A stretch of 64,000 bases of DNA from contig NZ_AP018341.1 in NCBI RefSeq assembly GCF_003574135.1, positions 2,331,740 through 2,395,739 of the forward strand, given 5' to 3'. Of the stretch, positions 20,141-29,388 are shown in pieces. Positions within the stretch are counted from its first letter, which is position 1. Each line of letters opens with the position of its first letter. This DNA comes from a cyanobacterium endosymbiont of Rhopalodia gibberula. GTDB taxonomy: Bacteria > Cyanobacteriota > Cyanobacteriia > Cyanobacteriales > Microcystaceae. The notes under the pieces are model-generated. The model was not told where the DNA came from, searched no databases, and saw only the letters and a program-made list of their open reading frames with translations. A program made the translations under genes and the position numbers.

Positions 20141-21199
20141 TTAGACATTAGGAATTATCATTTGTTTAACCATTTTAGCCAACTGTTGAGCACTGTCAAA
20201 AACTGCTAAAGTTCCTGCTTTATCTGCCATCTTTTGAAGTTGTTCGTAATTCCTTAATAATTTTAATACTGAGTTTTCTAATATCTCAGGCGTTAATTCT
20301 TCTTGACGATAAACCAACGCTGCACCTGCTTTCCCAACAATCTGAGCATTATAGGCTTGGTGATCTTCAGCCGCAAAAGGATAAGGAATTAAAATGGCTG
20401 GAGTTTGGGTTATAGCCAATTCCGTTAGCGTTCCCGCACCAGCTCTACTCACCGCTAAATTTGCCCTTTGTAATAACCCCGCCATGTTATCATAAAAATG
20501 TACAGGAAAATAGTGTGGGTGCTGTACATTTGAACTATCAGGATCATGTGTTCCTGTTAAATGAACGATGTATGCTCCTTCAGATAGCCAAGAGTGAGCG
20601 CACTGACGAACTAAGTTGTTAATGAAGACAGCTCCTTGAGATCCCCCTACCACTACAATTAAGAGGACATTGTCAGGAATTGGTAAGTCTAAGGGTTGGG
20701 GACTGTAAAATTGTGATCTAACAGGAGTGCTGACCCATACTGTCTTGTTCCTGGGTAAATACTGCGCCGTTTCTTCAAACCCCAAAGCTACGCCATCGCA
20801 AACTCGACTTAATAGACGAGTGACTTTTCCTGGAATGAAATTAGATTCATGGAGAATTGCCTTAATACCTGACAAACGAGCGGCTAAAATAGCAGGGGCA
20901 GCAATATATCCACCCGTCGTAAACACCATATTAATTTGATGTTCTTTAATCAATTTTTTTACCTGAAACACTGCCATCACCAGTCCAAATAAGACCTTTA
21001 AAGTTTTAATGGGATTACGACTTTGAAACCCTTCTACATCAATAGTATAGAGAGGATAGTGAGTACCGACCAGAGTTTGTTCTAATCGATCACGAACTCC
21101 TAACCATTCAATGTGACAATCGGGTAAGTATTCAGCCAAGGCCAATGCAGGAAATAGGTGACCTCCGGTTCCACTTGCAGCAATTAATAGACGAACCAT
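20141..21199 (-). CDS. murG: Undecaprenyl-PP-MurNAc-pentapeptide GlcNAc transferase
   Basis: 352-residue GT28 glycosyltransferase that adds GlcNAc to lipid I to make lipid II on the inner face of the membrane. The N-terminal glycine loop GTGGHLFPALALAE (residues 10-23), the second loop VVGGSQGAVFIN and the donor-binding block AGAGTLTELAITQTPAILIPYPFAAEDHQ are intact. It starts with ATG at 21199 and diverges from the NTF2-like gene. Together with uppS, murT, lysA and rlpA in this window it shows that peptidoglycan synthesis is kept. Confidence 0.96.
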   Translation of the reverse strand: MVRLLIAASGTGGHLFPALALAEYLPDCHIEWLGVRDRLEQTLVGTHYPLYTIDVEGFQSRNPIKTLKVLFGLVMAVFQVKKLIKEHQINMVFTTGGYIAAPAILAARLSGIKAILHESNFIPGKVTRLLSRVCDGVALGFEETAQYLPRNKTVWVSTPVRSQFYSPQPLDLPIPDNVLLIVVVGGSQGAVFINNLVRQCAHSWLSEGAYIVHLTGTHDPDSSNVQHPHYFPVHFYDNMAGLLQRANLAVSRAGAGTLTELAITQTPAILIPYPFAAEDHQAYNAQIVGKAGAALVYRQEELTPEILENSVLKLLRNYEQLQKMADKAGTLAVFDSAQQLAKMVKQMIIPNV

Positions 21200-21310
21200 A
21201 TTGGTGATGAGTTAGAGTTGGACAGAGAAACTACTATAAGTATAGATACGTTAGAATAAGACTGGCTCCTGTATTTTTCACAATAGGATGCCTGAAGGTA
21301 ATGTAGACAG

Positions 21311-22078
21311 ATGATTCAATTGCGTTGGTTCCTCTCTTTAATACTCGGCGTGGGATTAAGTTTAGGCAGTATCTATGTACCTCGTGCAGAAAGTGCCGAT
21401 TCAGTCCCTAATGCTTTGAAAAGTTTAATTGAAAAAATAAACACGGCGGCTAACAGTCGTGATAATCAAAAGTTGATGGCTTTATACGGCGATCAGTTTG
21501 CCACAACTGATGGGTTAACAGCCGAGTCTTTTTCCAAAGCACTAATATCTTTGTGGGAAAACTATCCTGATTTACAATACACTACCAAACTTCAGTCTTG
21601 GGATAAAACAGAAAAAGGATGGACAGCCAAAACCCTAACTATTATTGAAGGAAGTAGTGAAACATCGGGCCGAGTAATTCAACTTAAAGCTACTATTAAA
21701 GCACGTCAAACATTTCAAAATGGAAAATTATTGCACCAAGAAATTTTGACGGAACGGACAGAACTCAATTCTGGATCGAATCCTCCTAAAGTGAATATCA
21801 AACTACCCGATATAGTACAGGTAGGAGAAAAGTTTTATTTTGATGTCATTGTCCAAGAACCGCTTAATGAAGATCTCTTAGCCGGAACGGCTATTAGTGA
21901 AAGGGTAGATAGCAATCGTTATTTAGACCCCGGAGTAATGGAGTTGGAATTGTTGCAAGCTGGGGGATTATTTAAACAAATTAAAGCCTCAGAAAAACCG
22001 GAAAGCAGATGGCTTTCTGCCTTACTAGTACGCAAAGATGGTATAACTTTAGTGACTCAACGAGTTCGTTTTCAATAA
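21311..22078 (+). CDS. Secreted NTF2/SnoaL-like protein, function unknown
   Basis: 255 residues beginning with a signal peptide (MIQLRWFLSLILGVGLSLGS, cleavage probably after PRAESA). Residues about 35-150 have the helix-plus-sheet pattern of an NTF2-like fold: an ANSRDNQKLMALYGDQFATTDG opening typical of SnoaL-like domains and alternating polar strands. The C-terminal part (about 155-255) has strand-rich segments such as PDIVQVGEKFYFDVIVQEPL. I know it only as a conserved cyanobacterial hypothetical. No catalytic set is obvious. It is convergent with trxA across 53 bases. Confidence 0.7.
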   Translation: MIQLRWFLSLILGVGLSLGSIYVPRAESADSVPNALKSLIEKINTAANSRDNQKLMALYGDQFATTDGLTAESFSKALISLWENYPDLQYTTKLQSWDKTEKGWTAKTLTIIEGSSETSGRVIQLKATIKARQTFQNGKLLHQEILTERTELNSGSNPPKVNIKLPDIVQVGEKFYFDVIVQEPLNEDLLAGTAISERVDSNRYLDPGVMELELLQAGGLFKQIKASEKPESRWLSALLVRKDGITLVTQRVRFQ

Positions 22079-22089
22079 TAGAAAACACA

Positions 22090-22121
22090 GGAGGAAAAGA
22101 CATTACAATGTCTTTTCCCTC
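22090..22121. terminator. Shared hairpin between convergent genes
   Basis: GGAGGAAAAGACAT-TACA-ATGTCTTTTCCCTC forms a long stem in the 53-base gap between the plus-strand NTF2-like gene and minus-strand trxA. A T-rich run follows on the minus side (GTGTTTTCTATTATT), so it most likely ends trxA transcription. Confidence 0.65.
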
Positions 22122-22131
22122 TACAAATCTC

Positions 22132-22455
22132 TTAGAGATACTTTTCGATAGTGTTGGCTAAAGTCGTTTTGGGAACTGCTCCAACCACCATATCTACTCG
22201 TTGGCCATCCTTGAAAATCATTAGAGTGGGGATGCTACGAATGCCATACTGACTTGCAATTTGAGGGTTGTCGTCGGTATTGAGTTTGACGACTTTGACT
22301 TGACCCTCATACTGTTCAGCGATTTCTTCTACTACTGGAGCAACCATACGACAAGGCCCACACCAAGGAGCCCAAAAATCCACTAGAACCGGAATATCGC
22401 TGTCTAAAACGTCGTCTTTAAACTTCTCATCTGTAACTTCGGCTGGCTTTGACAT
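22132..22455 (-). CDS. trxA: Thioredoxin 1 (m-type)
   Basis: 107-residue thioredoxin with the active site WCGPC at residues 31-35, the buried Asp in VLVDFWAP, the cis-proline in RSIPTLMIF and GAVPKTTL near the end. It reduces protein disulphides in the cytoplasm using electrons from thioredoxin reductase. Length and motifs are standard. The gene follows the Yfr1 small RNA on the same strand, an arrangement found in many cyanobacteria. The upstream region carries direct CTAGAAT repeats near 22484-22504. Confidence 0.97.
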   Translation of the reverse strand: MSKPAEVTDEKFKDDVLDSDIPVLVDFWAPWCGPCRMVAPVVEEIAEQYEGQVKVVKLNTDDNPQIASQYGIRSIPTLMIFKDGQRVDMVVGAVPKTTLANTIEKYL

Positions 22456-22637
22456 AATAAAGAATTCCTTTAATTGCTTGCGCCTCTCTAGAATACTCTA
22501 GAATTCTACCATAACAGAAACTATCTTGATTTATTTCAAACAAAGAGCCTTTTTAATTTTATAAATAATTTATTTCTTTGTGATTGAAAACTTAATATTT
22601 TTTGAAATGAAAGAACATCTCTCTGGCACCTTAGGCA

Positions 22638-22711
22638 AATAAGAAACCGCCCGAACAATGCTCGGGCGGAGTGTGGTGTGAGGAGTGAACGGAAACATTT
22701 GTCTCCGCTGC
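22638..22711 (-). ncRNA. yfr1: Yfr1 small regulatory RNA
   Basis: On the minus strand upstream of trxA lies the complete Yfr1 architecture. A 5' stem-loop (CGGAGAC / GTTTCCG) comes first, then the invariant single-stranded core ACTCCTCACAC (22676-22686). A strong terminator follows: CCGCCCGA / TCGGGCGG stem (22647-22669), then TTTCTTATTT. Yfr1 is known in nearly all cyanobacteria, often next to trxA, and base-pairs through its core with mRNA ribosome sites, for example of porin genes. The 5' end is estimated from the stem. Its GC-rich, perfectly paired form within AT-rich DNA shows it is maintained. Confidence 0.92.
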
Positions 22712-22715
22712 TTCT

Positions 22716-22721
22716 ATTGTA
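22716..22721 (-). promoter_or_regulatory. Probable -10 element of yfr1
   Basis: TACAAT on the minus strand, about 6 bases before the estimated Yfr1 5' end. No convincing -35 box was found. Confidence 0.4.
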
Positions 22722-22740
22722 GATGACAATTTGCATTTTG

Positions 22741-23923
22741 ATACAGCTTTTCTGGCATAGTTAAGGAATTTTTTAAGAATTAAAATATTACAATGGTACG
22801 GCTAAGAGTTGTGCATTGACAAATTACATTATATATGCACTATTTTGAATAGATAAATTGATTGCTGTAACATTGGACTAACTCAAAATCACTTAGATAA
22901 TAAACAAATATCTTAAGAAATAAGGGAACTAAATTTTAATTTCAATGTATTTACATATAAATACTCACAAAATAAAATTATGACTAATTTCAAGAGATAA
23001 TTTTTTCTGGATTTAATGCTAATTGGCAATGAACTTTTTTCCCTTTATCAGCTCTAACTTAAACATAATAAAAATTTACAAAAACTTAAAAAAGTCAATC
23101 AAAATGAACTCATATTTTTTAAGTCTAAATTTATAGATTCTACAGAACTGCTTTAGGAATCAATATTAAAAATTAATAACCTAATAAGTTATTTTCAAGT
23201 CAATCATTATACTTTTACTAACTTAAACTAAGTCATAGTTTTTTTCTAGAAAATCTAGAATACTAAAAAGCGTCATGTTTATATAAACAATTATTAAACT
23301 TTTATCTGTTTTTAGACCTTTAACCGACAGGTATTCTTATTTTTTATTTAAATCTTCTAATGTTTAACTATTCTTAGCATAAGAATTTTGACAAGATTAG
23401 TTAACATTAATCATTATTTAGATATATTTTTTTTATAAAATTAGTTTTTAACCAAGAAAAATTTGAATATAATAAAATAATCTGATTAGTTTATCTAAAA
23501 ATTTCATACTTATTATCTTATCCAAGATAATCAATAGATTACTTTGATTAGTTTTGCTATTAATTTTTAAAAAAAAAATGACTGTATTATCAATACTTGA
23601 GATTTCATTTACAAAGTTAATATATTATTGAATATAATTCAACAGTTTTATAATTTGATTATAACCAGAAACGGTTCACGATTTATGGAGGTATAAATTA
23701 CACTTAACTATCGATTTCCTTGTAAAAGTTTTAATAGATATCTATTTTTTTGAACATCTTCCCTATTTTATTCAGATAGCTTATATTTACGTTCATCTGT
23801 CAATACGAAACTCCTAAACAGGTAATTTCACATTAATTCAGAAATGATAATTGCTATTGTTTGATTTTAATAGAGTCTCTCAACTAAGATCTTTAATATA
23901 TACATCTCCTTAAATGTAACTCC
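22741..23923. other. Non-coding AT-rich stretch of 1.2 kb
   Basis: No gene, RNA or relic recognised between yfr1 and the helicase gene. In many cyanobacteria guaB lies on the other side of yfr1; no trace of it is visible here. Confidence 0.5.
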
Positions 23924-26254
23924 ATGACTGTTAATAATGACTTTCTTGCTCAACTTAATACCTCACAACGTCTAGCTGTTGAACACTTTTGCGGACCTTT
24001 ATTGGTGGCAGCTGGTGCTGGTTCAGGCAAAACTAGAGCCCTCACTTGTAGAATTGCTCATCTGATTAGTCATCATCATGTTGAACCAGACTCTATTCTA
24101 GCTGTTACCTTTACGAATAAAGCAGCTAGAGCAATGAAAGAACGAATTGAGAGATTATTTGCCCAGGAAATGGCTATTAAAAATCATAGACAACGGTTTG
24201 ATCTTCTCTCTGAATATGAACAAAAAAAACTTGTGTCACGAGTTTACAAAACAACTACTAAAAGGCTTTGGATTGGAACTTTTCATAGTTTATGTGCAAA
24301 AATTTTACGTTTTGACATCAATAAATATAAAGATGAACGGGGACGACAATGGCAGCGAAATTTTTCAATTTTTGATGAATCAGATGTACAAAGTTTAATC
24401 AAAAATATTGTAACTAAGCAATTAAATTTGGATGATAAAAAATTTGATCCTCGCTCAGTTCGCTATCAGATTAGTAACCTGAAAAATTTAGGATTATCTC
24501 CTGAAAAATATCTTAAACAAGACTCTTCCTATAAAAATCGTGTTATTGCTGAAGTTTATAATGAGTATCAATTACAATTAGCAACGAATAACGCCTTGGA
24601 CTTTGATGATTTAATCCTAGTTCCCGTTAGACTATTTCAACAAAATGAGTCTATTCTTGGCTATTGGCATAACCAATTTAAACATATTTTAGTTGATGAA
24701 TATCAAGATACTAATCAAATTCAATATGAATTAATTAGTTTATTAACAACTAATGGAGAAACTAGAAAAAGTGAATGGAATTGGCAAAATCGCTCTATTT
24801 TTGTTGTAGGTGATGCTGATCAATCTATTTATAGTTTTCGCATGGCAGACTTTACCATTCTGTTAAATTTTCAATCAGATTTTGGAGATGGTTTGCCCGA
24901 TGAAGATACCCGTACTATGGTTAAATTAGAAGAAAATTATCGTTCAAGAGAAAATATCTTACAAGCAGCTAATTATTTAATTGAAAATAATACTCAACGC
25001 ATTGATAAAATTTTGAAGGCTACACGGGGACTAGGAGAATATATTTATTGCTACAAGGCGGATAATGAACAAATAGAATCAAAAATAGTAATTGATAAAA
25101 TACAAAACTTAGTAAAAGAAACCCCTGAATTAAATTGGGGAGATTTTGCGATTCTTTATCGAATTAATGCTCAATCTCGTCCTTTTGAAGATTGCTTAAT
25201 TTATAATAATATTCCTTATAAAATTGTAGGAGGATTTAAATTTTATGATCGCCAAGAAATCAAAGATGCTTTGGCTTATTTACGCCTAATTGCTAATCCT
25301 GCAGATACCGTTAGTTTACTAAGGATTATTAATACACCCCGTCGAGGAATTGGCAAAACTTCTATAGAGTCTTTAGTTAAAGCAGCCCAAGAATTAGAAA
25401 TCCCTCTTTGGGAAATTATTTCTGATACGACTTCTGTTAATACTCTAGCAGGAAGAGCAGCAAGATCAATTAACAATTTTTCTAAAATGATTAAATATTT
25501 TCAAGAAAAAATAACTAGCCTATCAGGGGCAGAAATTTTAAATCAAATAATGGAAGTTTCTGGCTATATTGATAATTTAAAAGAAAAAGGGACTGAAGAA
25601 GCTGATAATCGCTTAGAAAATATTTCTGAGTTATATAATGCTATTTTACAGTTTCAAGAAGATGCAGAAGACATTAATTTACAGGGATTTTTATCTAATG
25701 TTTCCCTCTCGTCTGATTTTGATGATTTAAAAGAAGAAGAAAAAAAGGTGTCTTTAATGACTCTTCATTCAGCTAAAGGATTGGAATTTCCTGTAGTATT
25801 TTTAGTTGGTTTAGAACAAGGATTATTACCTCATATTCGTAGTTTGAACGATCCTCTATCTTTAGAAGAAGAACGTCGTTTGTGTTATGTTGGATTGACT
25901 CGCGCTCAGGAACAATTATTTTTAACCTATGCTAGAGAACGGTTTGTTTGGGGATCAAAAGAAACTAAAATTCCATCGCAATTTTTAAAAGAGCTACCTT
26001 CAGATTTAATCAAAAATGATCTTCCAAAAACTTTAAAATCTTATCATCAATCCAACATATCTCAATCTAAAACTTTTCAGATATATAATCAACAATGGTC
26101 AGTGGGAGATCGTCTAATTCATCCCAATTTTGGAATCGGAGAAGTTACTCATATTTTAGGATCAAGAAAAAAAATGAACTTAGCCGTTAAATTTTCAGGA
26201 TTTGGACAAAAAATCATTAATCCTAGAGTGACGTTGATAGAAAAGATTGATTAA
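23924..26254 (+). CDS. pcrA: UvrD/PcrA-type superfamily 1A DNA helicase
   Basis: 776 residues, the normal length for PcrA/UvrD, an ATP-driven 3'-5' helicase of excision and mismatch repair and replication upkeep. The Q motif LNTSQRLAVEH, Walker A AAGAGSGKT (residues 29-37), VTFTNKAARAMKERI, GTFHSLCAKILR, Walker B ILVDEYQDTNQIQYEL, VGDADQSIYSFRMAD, ENYRSRENIL, VSLMTLHSAKGLEFPVVFLVG and YVGLTRAQEQLFLTYA all appear in order. The C-terminal Tudor-like domain is present (GDRLIHPNFGIGEVTHI). The sequence is Lys/Asn/Ile-rich, reflecting the AT bias, but no motif is damaged. Confidence 0.94.
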   Translation: MTVNNDFLAQLNTSQRLAVEHFCGPLLVAAGAGSGKTRALTCRIAHLISHHHVEPDSILAVTFTNKAARAMKERIERLFAQEMAIKNHRQRFDLLSEYEQKKLVSRVYKTTTKRLWIGTFHSLCAKILRFDINKYKDERGRQWQRNFSIFDESDVQSLIKNIVTKQLNLDDKKFDPRSVRYQISNLKNLGLSPEKYLKQDSSYKNRVIAEVYNEYQLQLATNNALDFDDLILVPVRLFQQNESILGYWHNQFKHILVDEYQDTNQIQYELISLLTTNGETRKSEWNWQNRSIFVVGDADQSIYSFRMADFTILLNFQSDFGDGLPDEDTRTMVKLEENYRSRENILQAANYLIENNTQRIDKILKATRGLGEYIYCYKADNEQIESKIVIDKIQNLVKETPELNWGDFAILYRINAQSRPFEDCLIYNNIPYKIVGGFKFYDRQEIKDALAYLRLIANPADTVSLLRIINTPRRGIGKTSIESLVKAAQELEIPLWEIISDTTSVNTLAGRAARSINNFSKMIKYFQEKITSLSGAEILNQIMEVSGYIDNLKEKGTEEADNRLENISELYNAILQFQEDAEDINLQGFLSNVSLSSDFDDLKEEEKKVSLMTLHSAKGLEFPVVFLVGLEQGLLPHIRSLNDPLSLEEERRLCYVGLTRAQEQLFLTYARERFVWGSKETKIPSQFLKELPSDLIKNDLPKTLKSYHQSNISQSKTFQIYNQQWSVGDRLIHPNFGIGEVTHILGSRKKMNLAVKFSGFGQKIINPRVTLIEKID

Positions 26255-26319
26255 ACTAGTAATAAGCAAACACGATAATATTATTGATAACTTTAGTCCA
26301 TAATTGGAGTTAGTTTAAC

Positions 26320-26805
26320 TTGTCTTCCCAATCTCAACCCCAACTACCTCCCAACGCAGCGATCGCTCCTGAAAAAATCCTGCAAGCAACTACTGAGCAG
26401 TGGTTTGAGTATGCTGTACGGGTCCAACCTCATCATACCGACTATTCAGGAACAGTTTGGCATGGAACTTACTTAACTTGGATAGAAGAAGCTAGAGTTG
26501 AATATTTGCGCTCTATGGGCATTGATTTTGCAGAATTAGTAAAATTAGGTTTTTATCTTCCTGTAATTGAATTATCTCTTTGTTATCATCATTCTATACA
26601 GTTAGGACAGGAAGCAATCATTAAAACTCGGATAAACCAAATTACTGGAGTACAGATGAATTTTGATTGTAGGATGGAATCTCCAAATACACAGGAATGT
26701 TATGTCACTGGAGCGGTAACTTTAGTGGCGGTTGATCGTGAAAAAGGAAAAATAATGCGTCATCTTCCTCCTACAGTTAGAGATGCTTTAATTAATCTAA
26801 TTTAG
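26320..26805 (+). CDS. Hot-dog acyl-CoA thioesterase, possibly DHNA-CoA hydrolase
   Basis: 161-residue 4HBT/YbgC-like thioesterase. The active-site helix reads HHTDYSGTVWHGTYLTWIEEAR, with the catalytic Asp at 41 and His at 48. Synechocystis slr0204, a member of this group, hydrolyses 1,4-dihydroxy-2-naphthoyl-CoA in phylloquinone synthesis, so that role is possible; a broader acyl-CoA role cannot be excluded. Phylloquinone serves photosystem I, so its retention beside a lost psaD would be odd if that is its only job. The start is TTG at 26320 behind TTGGAG; the first 25 residues are a variable Pro/Gln-rich tail. A HIP1 palindrome (GCGATCGC) lies inside at 26359. Confidence 0.75.
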   Translation: MSSQSQPQLPPNAAIAPEKILQATTEQWFEYAVRVQPHHTDYSGTVWHGTYLTWIEEARVEYLRSMGIDFAELVKLGFYLPVIELSLCYHHSIQLGQEAIIKTRINQITGVQMNFDCRMESPNTQECYVTGAVTLVAVDREKGKIMRHLPPTVRDALINLI

Positions 26806-26989
26806 TGATTTTTGTTGCAGTTAACTTGAGTTACTGGTCAGTTAATGTAATGACTATCACTTCTAGAAAACAATATGGTCTTTCAAGAAAGTAGATTCTT
26901 AATCTTCGATTGATATAGAGTTAATTTTTTTGTTTGATGCCATCCTTGAGCCTATTGTTAATACTTGACTACTCTGAAACAGGTCCTAA

Positions 26990-27525
26990 TAAAAAGAACT
27001 CAGATATATAAACATTTGAGAGTATATTGATGGACAATACTAGATGAGAAGTATACGATAGCAATTGGCTCATGATGGGTTCTGGATTGGATTCATGTGA
27101 CCAGAAACCAGTAAGTTCCATGATCGGTAAGTTGTCACCTAACGGGGATCAATGTTATTCCAAACGGCTATAATACCAATACTGGTTAATGCTTTAGTCA
27201 GCAAAGATTTAGCCTGATGATGACAATAATTATGACTGTCTAACACCGCATGAATTCCCATACAGTTTTTAAGATATTCAAAATTGTTAGTCAGTTCATC
27301 TATAGTATTAGGTTGATCGGTAATATAGTCTCCAGTCAGTAGTGTTATATCAGGGTTATTGTGACTACTCAATGTGCTTATCTCAGTTAATAAGTCTTCA
27401 TATAAACGCAATTAGTCGTAGTGTAAGTCTGAAAACTAGGTCATCTGATTTTAGTTCTCACTAAGGATACGGGTAAATCAGTAATCGCAATATTTAAACG
27501 TTCTACTGTTAGGGGTTCAAGCAAA
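26990..27525 (-). pseudogene. Metallophosphoesterase relic (YkuE-like)
   Basis: Reading down the minus strand, pieces of a calcineurin-type phosphoesterase appear in order. An N-terminal EPLTVERLNIAI segment comes first. FSDLHYD, a stop, then LRLYEDLLTEI carries the first metal motif, followed by PDITLLTGDYITDQPNTI. ILDSH-type sequence (AVLDSHNYCHH) stands where GNHD should be. After a frameshift near 27130, PIMELTGFWSHESNPEPIM follows. Several stops and at least two frameshifts break it, and the GNHD and SGHTHGG motifs are lost. The 90 codons still open at 27139-27411 are a leftover, not a gene. Confidence 0.75.
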
Positions 27526-27771
27526 ATTGACTGTAACATTGTGTCAAAAATACCATAGAGAAGAAAAACATCGTCTATGAGATAACTGAAACATTTCCCA
27601 AAAACTAAAAATTTTTAGTTATGTGTGAACAATAGACAAACAATAGTCAATAATTTTGCTTGTAGAAATCTTTAAATTTACGGCAATTACAGTCAATTTT
27701 AGTTAATTTTTTAATTTCTTTTTATATTAAAAAGATAACTAAACTGCTATGTAATCAAACTATCGATATAA

Positions 27772-28599
27772 TTAATTTGTTTTGATTTTTCTTCTTATCC
27801 AAAGACCTAAAATTCCAAGAAAAAACAATCCCATTACTCCGGCAATAGGATTATTATCAATTCCTGTGATCCAAGGAGATACTTTCTCTGTATATTCTAA
27901 AAGTTGACCCACATTTAGGATATAATACCCCCACACTAATCCTCCATGTAAACCAATACAAATTCCTAAACGATTTCCATTACTACGTTTGGACCAAACT
28001 AAGATTAATCCTAACAACAATAAGGCAGGAAATTGTGGAAAAGTTCTAACAACTTCTGTCAACGGTTTAACGAAATGTAATCCAGCAAAAAGTAGAGAAT
28101 CAATCCACAACACAGTTAACGAAGTATAATTTCGGTTTAACTCTTCTAATAACCATCCCCGAAATAATAACTCCTCAGCAAATGCAATTCCTAAAGCACT
28201 TAATAATCCTTCAAAAATTACTTTAACAATTTTTAGAGAAGGGGTAGAAAAACTGACCCACCCTAAAATTGATTCAACAATAAATAAACCAAAAGTAAAT
28301 CCTAAGCCAAGACTTAATCCTTGGAAAAATTCGAATCCATTTTTTCTGCTTAAAACTAACCCATATTGTTTCCACCAATAAAAATTACGATAAATGTTTC
28401 TATTCCAGATAAATAACAGTCCAACAAACTCTAAATATAGTAATCCCATACTGATAATTGTTGTCAAGTTTGGGTCAGACCTAAGTGCCAAATAGATCGG
28501 AATTGCCACTGGAATCCACAGTGACAATAATATGACAACAAAAACTCCCAGCCTAATTGGTGCTGGGTAATGACTAATACGAGTAAGATCGGACTTCAA
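27772..28599 (-). CDS. CPBP family intramembrane metalloprotease
   Basis: 275 residues with about seven hydrophobic helices. The Abi/CAAX-protease motifs are intact: EELLFRGWLLEELNR (EExxxR), LLFAGLHFVKPL (FxxxH) and the later GICIGLHGGLVWGYY (HxxxW-like). Members are membrane proteases or protein-maturation factors related to Rce1; in cyanobacteria most have no assigned substrate. The start ATG at 28599 lies 29 bases beyond the clpS stop on the same strand, so the two genes are probably co-transcribed, clpS first. Confidence 0.85.
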   Translation of the reverse strand: MKSDLTRISHYPAPIRLGVFVVILLSLWIPVAIPIYLALRSDPNLTTIISMGLLYLEFVGLLFIWNRNIYRNFYWWKQYGLVLSRKNGFEFFQGLSLGLGFTFGLFIVESILGWVSFSTPSLKIVKVIFEGLLSALGIAFAEELLFRGWLLEELNRNYTSLTVLWIDSLLFAGLHFVKPLTEVVRTFPQFPALLLLGLILVWSKRSNGNRLGICIGLHGGLVWGYYILNVGQLLEYTEKVSPWITGIDNNPIAGVMGLFFLGILGLWIRRKIKTN

Positions 28600-28627
28600 G
28601 GGTTAAAATTTGCAATTACAAAGACAA

Positions 28628-28921
28628 TTAATCATCTGGTTCGATAGTGCTAGTTAACCCGTGATTTTTAAGAGTTTCACAATAAAACTCAGCGTGTTCT
28701 AAGGCACAGGTGATAACTAAAGCTATCCCATTATTGTGAGCTTCCATCATGATACCAACTGCTTGTGCTTGAGTCATCCCTGCCACCGTTTGCGTTAAAA
28801 TCTGAACGACGTACTCCATAGAGTTAAAGTCATCATTATGGAGTAAAACGCGATAGCGAGGGGCTGGTTTTCGAATACTTGTACTAAATGGTGATCGCCT
28901 TTCAATTACTTCAGTAGACAC
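28628..28921 (-). CDS. clpS: ATP-dependent Clp protease adaptor
   Basis: 97-residue ClpS, which hands N-degron substrates to a ClpC/ClpA unfoldase. The core is intact: RYRVLLHNDDFNSMEYVVQIL carries the substrate pocket residues and DDxN motif, followed by AVGIMMEAHNNGIALVITCALEHAEFYCETL. The start is GTG at 28921, supported by a strong AGGAGG ribosome site about 9 bases upstream. No clp ATPase gene is in the window. Confidence 0.94.
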   Translation of the reverse strand: MSTEVIERRSPFSTSIRKPAPRYRVLLHNDDFNSMEYVVQILTQTVAGMTQAQAVGIMMEAHNNGIALVITCALEHAEFYCETLKNHGLTSTIEPDD

Positions 28922-29388
28922 AGAGCTCCTCCTTTCTTTGAACTACCCTTTGAAAGCTCCCAATCATACAGGGCATCAGTCAATTTCACTATCTAGGAAT
29001 ATCAAGTATTAAGAACGAATTTAGATTCTAGTATACCTCACCCATCGAACAAATGCTATTGATAAATCAAAACGAGTCAGTTTCCTTACCTTTTGTAAGA
29101 TATTAATGATAATTTGATGCCATTAAAAATAGTAGTAAACTGATGATGTATCTATGCATAAGTCCAAAATTACAGAGCGTGAGGTAAAGTTTAAAGAAGT
29201 TAGATAATCTCAAATATTTGGCTCTAATTATACTCAAACTGATTCTAATTTAATTCTTTAATAAGATTAAAATGTAAAATTATCTTCTAAGCGATATAGA
29301 CTGTACCCTAAGATGTTCAAAAAAAAATAAGTTAATTCTCAAATTCAAGTTATACGTTAGAATAAGTTTGGAGAGCATTTTATAATTC
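28922..29388. other. Divergent spacer between clpS and nagB
   Basis: 467 bases, AT-rich, with the clpS ribosome site at its left edge. Otherwise I see nothing in it. Confidence 0.5.

Noticed and set aside
26359-26366. HIP1 palindrome GCGATCGC
   Set aside because: A common cyanobacterial repeat; only one perfect copy was noticed, inside a coding region, so nothing special is implied.
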